Below, piece after piece: positions 7,356 through 15,343 of a stretch of DNA of 64,000 bases. The stretch covers positions 446,077 through 510,076 of the forward strand of contig NZ_JACIFF010000003.1 in assembly GCF_014197245.1 (NCBI RefSeq), written 5' to 3'. A program made the position numbers and the translations under genes. The notes beneath the pieces are model-generated. The model was not told where the DNA came from. It was given only the letters and a program-made list of their open reading frames with translations, and made no database searches. Within the stretch, counting starts at the first letter, position 1. Each line of letters opens with the position of its first letter. Origin of the DNA: Neolewinella aquimaris (lineage in GTDB: Bacteria; Bacteroidota; Bacteroidia; Chitinophagales; Saprospiraceae).

Positions 7356-8267
7356 ATGCCAAACATCCTAATTCCCACTGACTTCAGCATCCCCTCCCAC
7401 AATGCGTACCGCTTCGGCCTCCACCTGGCCCGCGAGATGAACCTCAACGTGGTGCTCGTGCACTACTATAGCGGCTCCATCGACCCCCGTTCAACCCTGT
7501 ACATCGGGGGGGACGGTACGATACAGGGCAGTTACGAAGAGCGACTGCGGCAATTCGCTTATCCCAGCGGCGACGGGACGGAATATCCCCTGGTCGAGCC
7601 CCCCTGCGGCGTTGAACTCGCGTTCGAGACGGGGGTGAGCCTGACCCCGGCCGCTGCCATCGTACGGCGCGCCAGTAAACCCGATATCGCGATGGTGGTC
7701 ATGGCTCCGCGCAGCAGCCGTTCCATCCTCGGCAAGTGGTTGGGTAGCACGGCCACGACCGTGAGCGAAGCGTGCGAGCGGCCCGTATTCATTGTGCCAC
7801 CCCACATGCGGTACCGTCCCTTTCGCCGCATGGTGGTGGCGAACAACCACACCACCGCCGATCCCTTCCCCCTGTGGCAGCTATCCGAACTGGCCGGCCG
7901 GTACGCGAGTAAAGTGGACTTCGTGCACGTGCAGGACGCAAAGGCGGACGGAGAGCGAAGGGTCATTCCGTGGGACTTGATGGAGCAGCTGATCGATCAG
8001 GATGCCGGCATGAACTATCCCTTCGAGGTTGCCACCGTAAAGGCCGGAGACCTCAGTCAGGGCCTCCTCGACTACGCCGACGAAATCGATGCCGACCTGA
8101 TCGTCATCGTCAATCGGATGCGCAGCCACTGGCGCGCACTGCTCAAGGCTTCCCTGACCCAGGATCTGGCGCTTCGTTCCAAGTTGCCCGTGCTGGTCCT
8201 ACACGCGGGCAACGACAAGCAGGAGGGAAGTGCCGTTCGGGCCTACCGTGAAAATGAAGAAGCATGA
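7356..8267 (+). CDS. Universal stress protein, tandem UspA domains
   Basis: This 303-residue tandem UspA protein begins MPNILIPTDFSIPSHNAYRFGLHLA. The first domain ends in VVMAPRSSRSILGKWLGSTATTVSEACERPVFIVP, keeping the GST after the loop but replacing the first glycines (MAPRSS). The second domain (from about residue 155) ends LPVLVLHAG. The next gene starts inside its last codons (ATGA overlap, 8264-8267), implying translational coupling. The paired FixK-like promoter directly upstream drives this two-gene unit. Confidence 0.88.
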   Translation: MPNILIPTDFSIPSHNAYRFGLHLAREMNLNVVLVHYYSGSIDPRSTLYIGGDGTIQGSYEERLRQFAYPSGDGTEYPLVEPPCGVELAFETGVSLTPAAAIVRRASKPDIAMVVMAPRSSRSILGKWLGSTATTVSEACERPVFIVPPHMRYRPFRRMVVANNHTTADPFPLWQLSELAGRYASKVDFVHVQDAKADGERRVIPWDLMEQLIDQDAGMNYPFEVATVKAGDLSQGLLDYADEIDADLIVIVNRMRSHWRALLKASLTQDLALRSKLPVLVLHAGNDKQEGSAVRAYRENEEA

Positions 8268-9010
8268 ATTTCCTACGCTACCCACTCCGCACCCTGGTTC
8301 TGACCGTCACGGCCTTGCTTATGCTCCACTGCACCGACGAGCAGCAAGCGCTGGGGCTGCAGGCGGAACAGCAGTACGTCAACTTGCTGCATGCTGTGCA
8401 TTTTCAACAGCCCAAAGCAAGTGTTGCTGCGGTACGGGACTTCGACCTTACGATCCGGCAACTGCGTCAGCAGTGGTACCGGCCCATGACGACCGACGCC
8501 GTCGACCGCGTACTGTACCATATCGACATGGCGGAGTGTGCGTACGAGGATGCCCGCAACAGCATTGAAGACGGCGACCTGGTGCTGGCCGCGGTGCAAC
8601 TGGACCGTGCCGTGTACGAATTGTCTGTGGGCGATCCCGCTTCGTTCAACGAGCTGTACGTAGCCAGTATTTACGACTTCGTTGCGTCCTGGTTGGCAGT
8701 AGACTATATGATCTCCCACACCGATGAATTATTCGATTGGGAAGAGATCGAGGACTGTGGCCTCGACGCGCGGGAAGTTTGGCAGGACGTCAAGCATATT
8801 CAGCCGTCTGCCCAGTTCTATCCCGGGATCAAGTCCGACCCCCTCCCGTTCCGGGCGGCGCACGACCGGCTTACGAAAGAGTTACAGGCATTCCGTCGGG
8901 ATGCAGGGGAGCGGTCGCCCGCCCAGGTCAAAATTAGGGTGGAGCGGGTAAGCGAAGCGCTCTGGGATCTGCTGTTTCTGTTCGGTCCCGATGAGGAATT
9001 CCGGATATAG
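8264..9010 (+). CDS. Putative lipoprotein, family B of the Usp-linked pair
   Basis: This 248-residue protein has a hydrophobic N-terminal signal ending LLMLHC at Cys23, a possible but non-canonical lipobox. The mature part is helical and acidic. A stretch around residues 131-170 (IYDFVASW...ISHTDELFDWEE) matches the corresponding part of the 6379 protein (LYDFIRSW...ISHDQMMCLVEW), and both genes terminate usp operons of similar layout. I do not recognise the family. The association with UspA proteins under oxygen-type boxes suggests an envelope role in hypoxia, but no activity can be assigned. It is convergent with the response regulator, 20 bases away. Confidence 0.65.
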   Translation: MNFLRYPLRTLVLTVTALLMLHCTDEQQALGLQAEQQYVNLLHAVHFQQPKASVAAVRDFDLTIRQLRQQWYRPMTTDAVDRVLYHIDMAECAYEDARNSIEDGDLVLAAVQLDRAVYELSVGDPASFNELYVASIYDFVASWLAVDYMISHTDELFDWEEIEDCGLDAREVWQDVKHIQPSAQFYPGIKSDPLPFRAAHDRLTKELQAFRRDAGERSPAQVKIRVERVSEALWDLLFLFGPDEEFRI

Positions 9011-9030
9011 CCCCTTACCGATTCGGGTAC

Positions 9031-10092
9031 CTACACCAGTAGGGTGTAGAGCGCGTCCGGCTTCGTGACACGTACTTCCCGGCCGCTGATCTCTACCATG
9101 TTGTCGCGCTTGAATTCCGACAGGGCGCGGGTCACGCTTTCCTTCGTGGTGCCCACCATTTGTGCGAGTTCCTCCCGCGACAGATCGATTTTTCCTTCCG
9201 CATACTGCTGGTGCAGGTCGCAGAGTACGAGGGCGGTGCGTCTTCTGACGCTGTCGTACGCCTGGTTGACCAGCCGTTCGCTGTAGTTAACCACGCGCCT
9301 GGCGAGGGTGTGCATGAGGGCTTCGGCGACAAAACGGTCGCTGTTCAGGAGGTGGAGCAGCTTGGCAATCGGGAGACACAGGGCGACTACCTGCTGAGAC
9401 GCCGCCCTGGCCGTATAGTGAAAGGGGCTTCGCTCGAGCGCGCTCGAAATGCCGAACATCTCCCCGTTGCCAACCTCGGCGATAATGTAATTGCGGCCGT
9501 ACTCGTGGGTGCGGCTCAGGTGGACATGTCCCTGCGTGATCCGGTAGATAAAGTGGGGGTATTCTCCCTCACGGACCAGCATAGTACCCTGTTCGAATTC
9601 GCGTCGTTCTCCTTCGGAAGCGAAGTATTCTTCTAGTCGGGCATGCCCTCGTTCCGGGTCGCTCAGGTGTACTCCGGCTGGAGCATTCCCCTCCAGTACC
9701 CTGACGCGGGTTCTGGCCTTTTTTAGGCGGGTGCGGACGACCTGTAGCAGTTCGTCCTTATAGAAGGGTTTGGTGATGTAGTCGTCCGCACCCAGGTTCA
9801 TGCCCCGGCGGATGTCTTCCGAGTCGGTCTTAGCCGTAATAAATACGAAGGGGATGGCGGCGGTACGTTCGTTTTCCGAGAGCAGGTTCAGTACGCCGAA
9901 GCCGTCCAACTCCGGCATCATGACATCGCAAAGAATGAGATCCGGAAGGTGCTCGATGGCCGCTTTGGCCCCGTCGAGGCCGTTGGAAGCAATGCGAATC
10001 CGGTAACCGTACAATTCCAATATTTCGGCAAGATTCTCCCTTACTTCCTGGTTGTCCTCAACGATTAAGATGCATTCAGTCTCCGTTGCCAT
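9031..10092 (-). CDS. Response regulator: receiver fused to Crp/Fnr transcription factor (FixJ/FixK-like fusion)
   Basis: This 353-residue protein has a CheY-like receiver at about 6-122 (acidic pair E12/D13, phospho-acceptor D56 in LILCDVMMP, K in ITKPF). A cyclic-nucleotide-binding-type beta barrel follows at about 155-270, then a Crp-type winged helix at ~275-345 with recognition helix K317-E-S-V-T-R322. E318 and R322 are the positions that contact the TGA half-site in CRP and FNR. The barrel keeps a GE and an ERS triplet reminiscent of CRP's cAMP pocket, with altered spacing, so ligand binding is open. There is no N-terminal Fe-S cysteine cluster. The gene overlaps the kinase gene by 17 bp, so the two form one operon. 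Target boxes match those at four nearby promoters. Confidence 0.9.
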   Translation of the reverse strand: MATETECILIVEDNQEVRENLAEILELYGYRIRIASNGLDGAKAAIEHLPDLILCDVMMPELDGFGVLNLLSENERTAAIPFVFITAKTDSEDIRRGMNLGADDYITKPFYKDELLQVVRTRLKKARTRVRVLEGNAPAGVHLSDPERGHARLEEYFASEGERREFEQGTMLVREGEYPHFIYRITQGHVHLSRTHEYGRNYIIAEVGNGEMFGISSALERSPFHYTARAASQQVVALCLPIAKLLHLLNSDRFVAEALMHTLARRVVNYSERLVNQAYDSVRRRTALVLCDLHQQYAEGKIDLSREELAQMVGTTKESVTRALSEFKRDNMVEISGREVRVTKPDALYTLLV

Positions 10093-11281
10093 TGTCGATA
10101 GTTAGGGGAAGAAATATGGTGAAGGTGGAGCCCTGGCCCAGGGTGCTGGTGAAATCGAGGCGCCCGCCCAGTAGTTTCACGTAGTGGTTCACGATGTTAA
10201 GCCCCAGGCCGGTACCCTGGATGTTCTCAACGTTGCGTGCCCGGAAGAACCGGTCGTAGAGGTGCGGTCGATCTTCGGGGGGGATGCCGATTCCCTGGTC
10301 GGTAACGTTGATGAATACCCCATCTTCCGCCGCTCCCGCGGCTATGTGGATCGGCGCATCGTCTCCGGAGTACTTGGCGGCATTGGATATGATGTTGATT
10401 ACGGCATGCCGGAGCAGCTTGGGATCCGTGTGTATCTGGTCGGGTGCGCCATTGGTATCGAGGGTGACTTCCTGGCCGGAGCGGAACTGTCCCTGACTGC
10501 TTTCGATGCTTGACGAGAGCAGGGAACGGATGTTTACCGCAGTGATGTTGACCGCTACCTGCCCCTGTTCGAGCTGCGAAAAGGAGAGAAAATCGTTGAG
10601 TACGTCGATGAGTTGGCCCACGGCGGCCTTAATGCGCCCGATGTGACGCGAACGCTTGGGTTGCTGCTCCGTCTCCTGGTACAGATCGATCAGCTCCACC
10701 GAGCTGAGTATGGTGCTGAGGGGAGTTTTAAACTCGTGACTGGCCATGCTCAGGAACCGGCTCTTTAGTTCGTTGAGCTCCCGTTCTTTCCCGAGCGCAT
10801 TTTGGAGATCTTCCTCCCGGCGGCGGAGTTCCACCGTGCGTTCCTTTACTTTTTCTTCCAGGTTTTTATTCAGATCCTCCACCCGCTTCTGGGCCAACTT
10901 GAAACTGCTCAGGTCGTGCAGCATACCGGTATAGAGGATGCCTCCGTCGAGTTTCACCTCGCTTACCGCGAGGCGCAGCGGGAACTCCCGTCCGTCTTTG
11001 CACTTACCGGTCACCTCGCGACCGATGCCGATGATATGGGGGACGTTGGTTCGTTGGTAGCGTTCGAGGTACTCATCGTGGTGGGTGCGATCGTACTCCG
11101 CCATCAGGATATTCACTTTTTGCCCCCGCAGCTCCTCCGGGTCGTATCCGAATAGTTCACCGGCGGCGCGGTTGACGTTCTCGATCACTCCGTACTTGTT
11201 CATGGTGATGATGCCATCGGTCGCCATCTCGAACAGGGCCTTTAACCGAAGGCTCTCGTCCTGACTCATGCGGTTGCTCAT
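10076..11281 (-). CDS. FixL-like haem-PAS histidine kinase (oxygen sensor)
   Basis: This 401-residue soluble kinase has PAS at ~12-125, a coiled coil at ~127-172, HisKA with H182 in SHEFKTPL, and HATPase_c with N-box NIISNAAKYS, DQGIGIP and GTGLGLNIV. The PAS segment NILMAEYDRTHHDEY...VPHIIGIGR is very close to rhizobial FixL as I recall it. Using B. japonicum FixL numbering, proximal haem ligand H200 corresponds to H68, R206 to R74, H214 to H82, I215 to I83, I218 to I86 and R220 to R88. A cytosolic haem-based O2 sensor is therefore likely. No membrane segment is present, as in soluble FixL forms. It is co-transcribed with its regulator downstream and divergent from aroA. I see no paired box upstream, so it is probably not self-induced by that route. 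Confidence 0.9.
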   Translation of the reverse strand: MSNRMSQDESLRLKALFEMATDGIITMNKYGVIENVNRAAGELFGYDPEELRGQKVNILMAEYDRTHHDEYLERYQRTNVPHIIGIGREVTGKCKDGREFPLRLAVSEVKLDGGILYTGMLHDLSSFKLAQKRVEDLNKNLEEKVKERTVELRRREEDLQNALGKERELNELKSRFLSMASHEFKTPLSTILSSVELIDLYQETEQQPKRSRHIGRIKAAVGQLIDVLNDFLSFSQLEQGQVAVNITAVNIRSLLSSSIESSQGQFRSGQEVTLDTNGAPDQIHTDPKLLRHAVINIISNAAKYSGDDAPIHIAAGAAEDGVFINVTDQGIGIPPEDRPHLYDRFFRARNVENIQGTGLGLNIVNHYVKLLGGRLDFTSTLGQGSTFTIFLPLTIDNGNGD

Positions 11282-11448
11282 TCTCTTGCGGGCGGTTTGG
11301 TGTCGATGCCGAAGATACCGGATGCTGTTCTGGTAGCCGCCCGCTAAGCCCCAAAGAATGATATTTAGAACTTACGGGTAAGCCCTCCAGGTCCTAGGCT
11401 ACCTTATCCGCTGTCTCAGGGCGGGTGGGTCCTTGTCTGCTGACTAGC

Positions 11449-11456
11449 TACCTTTG
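11449..11456 (+). promoter_or_regulatory. -7 element of aroA, near-leaderless start
   Basis: TACCTTTG fits the Bacteroidota -7 consensus TAnnTTTG and ends only 6 bases before the ATG at 11463, so the transcript would have a leader of just a few bases. No convincing -33 TTTG is seen at the usual distance. An in-frame TTG at 11454 lies inside the -7 element and is therefore rejected as the start. Confidence 0.45.
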
Positions 11457-11462
11457 TCCGCC

Positions 11463-12734
11463 ATGAATGCCCCCCTCGAGATCACCCATCCCGGCGGGCC
11501 CCTGCGGGGCCGCGTCGAGCTTACCGGCTCCAAGTCCATCGCCAACCGTGCGTTGCTCATCCGGGCCCTGACCCCCGGCGGCTTTGCCATCAAGCGCCTG
11601 GCCGCCGCCGACGATACCGTACGCCTGCAACGGCTCATCGATTCCGAAGAGGATACCCTCGACTGCGGACCGGCCGGCACCACCTACCGCTTCCTCACCG
11701 GCTACCTCTGCCGCCGCCGGGGCACCCAGTTGCTGACCGGTAGCCAGCGCATGAAGGAGCGACCCATCGGCATCCTGGTGGAAGCCCTGCGCGCGCTCGG
11801 CGCAAACATCGAATACGCGGAAAAGGAAGGGTTCCCTCCCCTCCGCATCGGCTACAGCGCCCTGGACAAGACCGACCGCATCAGCATCGCCGCCAATACC
11901 AGCAGCCAGTATATTTCCAGTCTGCTCATGCTGGCTCCCACCCTGCCGACCGGGCTCAAGCTCACCCTGGAGGGCGACATCGTGAGTCTGCCCTACATCA
12001 ATATGACGCTGGGGCTGATGAGCTACTTCGGCATCCACCACCACTGGGAGGGGCAGACCATCGTCATCAACCCCCAGTACTACCAGGCGCGCGACTTCAC
12101 GGTGGAAGCCGATTGGTCGGCGGCCAGCTACTACTACAGTCTGGCGGCAATGGCCGAAGCGGCGGACCTGGAAATCGAAGGACTCTTCCGCGACAGCCTG
12201 CAGGGGGATTCAGTAGTCGCTCGCCTGTACGAGGACTTCGGCGTTGCAACCGAGTTTACCGATACGGGTATCCGGTTGACCAAGGCAAACGGTACGGCGG
12301 CTCCCGCCCTCTTCGAGCATAATTTCGTGGAGTGCCCCGACATCGCCCAGACCCTGATGGCTACCTGTGCGGGGCTGGGGGTGCAGGGGCTTTACTCCGG
12401 TCTGCAGACCCTGTTCATCAAGGAAACCGACCGGGTCAAGGCTATGAAGGCGGAGTTGGGCAAACTGGGCGTGTCGCTTTACAAAATTCCCCCGCGCATG
12501 TCCGGAAAGACCGGCATCCAGTACTTTGCCCAGGAGGGAGAAGCCTCCTTTGCCGGCGGCACCCCCACCTTCGCGACTTACCACGATCACCGGATGGCCA
12601 TGGCCCTGGCTCCGCTCGGATTGCTCCATCCCGTCAGGATCGAAAATCCCGGAGTGGTCGAAAAGAGCTATCCTGATTTTTACGAAGACCTGCAGCTACT
12701 GGGGTTTGCGGTCAGGGAAGATTCGGATACCTAA
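11463..12734 (+). CDS. aroA: EPSP synthase (3-phosphoshikimate 1-carboxyvinyltransferase)
   Basis: This 423-residue enzyme joins shikimate-3-phosphate and PEP in the sixth step of the shikimate pathway. Visible signatures are GSKSIANRALLIRAL (substrate-binding Lys and Ser), DCGPAGTTYRFLTGYL, MKERPIGILVEALRALGA, SSQYISSLLMLAP, KETDRVKAM and YHDHRMAMALAPLGL. The usual LNxGTAxR loop is replaced by DCGPAGTTYR, which keeps the GTT-R core; this form occurs in Bacteroidota AroA. The ATG at 11463 gives the natural N-terminus MNAPLEITHP. It is followed after 15 bases by the YgjP-like gene. Confidence 0.93.
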   Translation: MNAPLEITHPGGPLRGRVELTGSKSIANRALLIRALTPGGFAIKRLAAADDTVRLQRLIDSEEDTLDCGPAGTTYRFLTGYLCRRRGTQLLTGSQRMKERPIGILVEALRALGANIEYAEKEGFPPLRIGYSALDKTDRISIAANTSSQYISSLLMLAPTLPTGLKLTLEGDIVSLPYINMTLGLMSYFGIHHHWEGQTIVINPQYYQARDFTVEADWSAASYYYSLAAMAEAADLEIEGLFRDSLQGDSVVARLYEDFGVATEFTDTGIRLTKANGTAAPALFEHNFVECPDIAQTLMATCAGLGVQGLYSGLQTLFIKETDRVKAMKAELGKLGVSLYKIPPRMSGKTGIQYFAQEGEASFAGGTPTFATYHDHRMAMALAPLGLLHPVRIENPGVVEKSYPDFYEDLQLLGFAVREDSDT

Positions 12735-12749
12735 AAAACACGCCACGTA

Positions 12750-13520
12750 ATGCCCCGTAAAACGAGCGAGACGCGCAGCATCATTGATTTGGATGGCCTC
12801 CCGGTCCCGGTACGCATCATCACCGAGCGCGGGCGGCGCTCGACCATCGCTTCGGTGCGGCAGCGCGCACTCTACATCCGCCTGCCCCACGGATTGCGGG
12901 CCGGTGAACGGGAGCGGCGCGTTGCGGAAATGATGGCCTGGGCCGAGCAGACCGCCCGTGAAAAGCCCGAGGCGTTCCAACACTTTGCCGTACCCGCCGC
13001 CGCCAGTGCGTACCGCTTCGACTTCCGGGGAGAGGCCTACCGGATCGAGCTGGAGACCCACGACCAGAGCCTGCACAAGATCGAGCGTACCGGGCACGGC
13101 TCCTTGCGAATTTTGCTTTGCTCCCGCGATTCCCGCCCAAATACGACGAAGGTGATCCCGAAGTTGCTGGCCAAGTACTTTGCCGGACAGTGCCTTCCCC
13201 TCGTTAGTGAACGCGTACGGCAACTGAACGAACAGCACTTCCGCAGGCCGATCAGAAAGGTCAAACTGAGCGACACCTACACCCGCTGGGGATCGTGCTC
13301 CCACGTCGGGAACATCAACCTGGCCACCCGCCTGCTGCTGGCGCCGACCGCGGTACTGGATGCCGTGATCATCCACGAGCTGGCACACCTCGTAGAGCAG
13401 AATCACTCCGCCCGCTTCTGGGCCGAAGTGGCCCGTGCCCTGCCGGATTATGTCGTATACGACGCGTGGCTAAAAGAACACGGGGCCGGATTGCGTTTCA
13501 ATCCCATCGCCTTACCCTAA
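12750..13520 (+). CDS. YgjP/SprT-like metal-dependent hydrolase (DUF45 family)
   Basis: This 256-residue protein is of the YgjP-like family. The C-terminal half holds the zinc-metallopeptidase signature HELAH (H209-H213) followed by H219 in EQNHSARFW. It is preceded by the family blocks TRWGSCS, GNINLATRLLLAP and VLDAVIIHELAHL. The N-terminus (RRSTIASVRQRALYIRLP) matches the usual R-kS-i-v-g-L-V-P block. Substrate and biological role of the family are poorly known. It lies between aroA (gap 15) and the OmpA-type lipoprotein (gap 9), so probably in one transcript. Confidence 0.85.
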   Translation: MPRKTSETRSIIDLDGLPVPVRIITERGRRSTIASVRQRALYIRLPHGLRAGERERRVAEMMAWAEQTAREKPEAFQHFAVPAAASAYRFDFRGEAYRIELETHDQSLHKIERTGHGSLRILLCSRDSRPNTTKVIPKLLAKYFAGQCLPLVSERVRQLNEQHFRRPIRKVKLSDTYTRWGSCSHVGNINLATRLLLAPTAVLDAVIIHELAHLVEQNHSARFWAEVARALPDYVVYDAWLKEHGAGLRFNPIALP

Positions 13521-13529
13521 TTTTACCCC

Positions 13530-14411
13530 ATGCGTCCTCTCATCTACGGCCTATTGGCCATCGTTTTATCCAGTTGCATCTCCCCCAAAAAAGCCGCCGA
13601 ACGCTATCAGCCCCGGATCGATAGCCTGGCTACCGTGACGCGGATGCAGGCCGATACCATTCAGCAACTCACCCTCGCCCTCGAACGCAGCCGGGGCGGC
13701 AACGACATGCTCCTCGAAACCCAGAACCGATTACAGGACCGCCTCCTCGTTCAGGACGACGAAATCGAGCGCCTCCAGCGTAGCCTGAGCTCCACCAACT
13801 CCGACATGAGCGGACAAATCGAGGATTTGCGGCGGCGACTGCTGGACCGACAGCGTACGCTCGATTCGCTCATCAACGCCCAGGCCCTGGCCATCGGGCA
13901 GTACTCCGACGGGCTGCGCCGGGCCGCAAACCGCTTGAGCGATTCCCTGGAAACGAAGCTCCCCCCGGAAGATTACGAGGTGGCCGAAATGCCCGGGGAG
14001 ATCATTTTGAGCATTCAGGAAATGGTCCTGTTTCGACCGCGATCGGTCGGCTACCTCGCCAATGGGAGTGAGGCCATACTCAAATTGGTCACCGAAACCC
14101 TGCAGCAGAACCCCCTACTGAAACTGCGCATCGTGGGCCATACCGACAACCAGCCCAACCCCCTGCGGGGTACCGACAACTGGAAATACGGGGCCCTGCG
14201 TGCCAGCAAATTAGCCGACGAACTGGCCACTGCCTACTACGTCAGTCCCAACCGGCTCATCGCCGCCAGCCAGGGCGAATACGGACCCACCCGCAGCAAC
14301 GCCACCGAAGACGGCCGCACCCGCAACCGCCGCATCGACTTCATCTTTACCAGCAACATCGGCAACTTACTGAGGGAACTGAATAAGGTCGCCCGCATCG
14401 GCGAAGAGTAA
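13530..14411 (+). CDS. OmpA-family lipoprotein with coiled coil
   Basis: This 293-residue protein has a lipoprotein signal (MRPLIYGLLAIVLSSC, Cys16), a helical coiled-coil stalk at ~25-130 rich in Gln, Glu, Leu and Arg, and a C-terminal OmpA-like peptidoglycan-binding domain at ~160-280. The motif LRIVGHTDNQPNP...WKYGALRASKLADEL...GEYGPTRSNATEDGRTRNRRIDF includes the HTDN and the D/R pair that bind diaminopimelate. It should anchor an envelope layer to the cell wall. The two basic residues and NRRID match the MotB/OmpA class well. Confidence 0.88.
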   Translation: MRPLIYGLLAIVLSSCISPKKAAERYQPRIDSLATVTRMQADTIQQLTLALERSRGGNDMLLETQNRLQDRLLVQDDEIERLQRSLSSTNSDMSGQIEDLRRRLLDRQRTLDSLINAQALAIGQYSDGLRRAANRLSDSLETKLPPEDYEVAEMPGEIILSIQEMVLFRPRSVGYLANGSEAILKLVTETLQQNPLLKLRIVGHTDNQPNPLRGTDNWKYGALRASKLADELATAYYVSPNRLIAASQGEYGPTRSNATEDGRTRNRRIDFIFTSNIGNLLRELNKVARIGEE

Positions 14412-14477
14412 ACTTTTTGCTAACAATTGTTTTAAATTTAGCAATAAGTTGATAACTTGTTGCCCTATTCTATACGT

Positions 14478-15230
14478 ATGGTCGAGCAGATTGATATTAC
14501 CCGGGTATTATTTCTAGACGTCGAGACGGTCAGCGGCCAGCCCACGTACGGGCAGCTGGACGAAAATTTTCAAAAGCTCTGGGCGTATAAAGCCCCCAGT
14601 GCCCTCAAGCGGTACGGGGAAGAACTGACGGAAGACGAGCTGGCAGCCTCCTACACCGACAAGGCCGCCATCTTCGCCGAGTTCGGTAAGATTGTCTGCA
14701 TCAGCGTCGGAGCCGTGTACCGCGACAAGGACAAGCAGCTCAAGATCCGCCTGAAGTCGTTCGCCAGCCGCGACGAGGCCAAGCTGCTTGCCGACTTCAA
14801 CGAAATGCTCGACCAGTACTACGGCGACCCCGGTAAGTACTTCCTCTGCGGGCACAACATCAAGGAATTCGACGTGCCCTACATGTGTCGCCGGATCGTG
14901 ACCCACCAGCAGAAACTGCCCGCCCTGCTCGACATCAGTGGCAAAAAGCCCTGGGAGACGAAGCACCTGGTGGATACGATGGACCTGTGGAAATTCGGCG
15001 ACCGCAAGGCCTACGTCTCCCTCAAGTTGCTGGCCGCCGTACTCGGGTTTCCCAGCCCGAAGGACGACATCGACGGCAGCGATGTAGGCCGAGTGTTCTG
15101 GGAAGAAGACGACGTGGAGCGCATTGCCGTATACTGCGAGAAAGACGTGTTGGCCACCGCGCAGTTGTTTCTCCGCTACCAACGCAAGCCACTCTTTGAG
15201 GACGATCAGGTATTTTACGTGGAACGATAA
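14478..15230 (+). CDS. Predicted 3'-5' exonuclease, RNase H-like DEDDy fold (PolB-related)
   Basis: This 250-residue protein starts at the ATG at 14478; a TTG 21 bases upstream is less likely. The DEDD residues are visible: FLDVETVS (Asp and Glu of Exo I), GHNIKEFDVPYM (Exo II Asp) and YCEKDVLATAQLFLRY (Exo III Tyr and Asp, so DEDDy). This matches the PolB-like predicted exonuclease family, probably acting in DNA repair or RNA/DNA turnover, with no known substrate. It is preceded by a 66-base AT-rich gap after the OmpA gene, which may hold a promoter. Confidence 0.85.
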   Translation: MVEQIDITRVLFLDVETVSGQPTYGQLDENFQKLWAYKAPSALKRYGEELTEDELAASYTDKAAIFAEFGKIVCISVGAVYRDKDKQLKIRLKSFASRDEAKLLADFNEMLDQYYGDPGKYFLCGHNIKEFDVPYMCRRIVTHQQKLPALLDISGKKPWETKHLVDTMDLWKFGDRKAYVSLKLLAAVLGFPSPKDDIDGSDVGRVFWEEDDVERIAVYCEKDVLATAQLFLRYQRKPLFEDDQVFYVER

Positions 15231-15343
15231 AGAGCGGATAAATAGAGAGATATACCGGTCGCCACACGCCGGGGGCAGTTCGTGACGTTAGCTTCGGGTA
15301 TGATCCCCGATGCCGCTTTGGAGCGGGTCGCTAATTTTCTCTC

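Noticed and set aside
11282-11462. A FixK-like box in front of the kinase gene
   Set aside because: I searched the divergent region and found no TGAY-N4-RTCA site, so autoregulation through the paired boxes is not supported.
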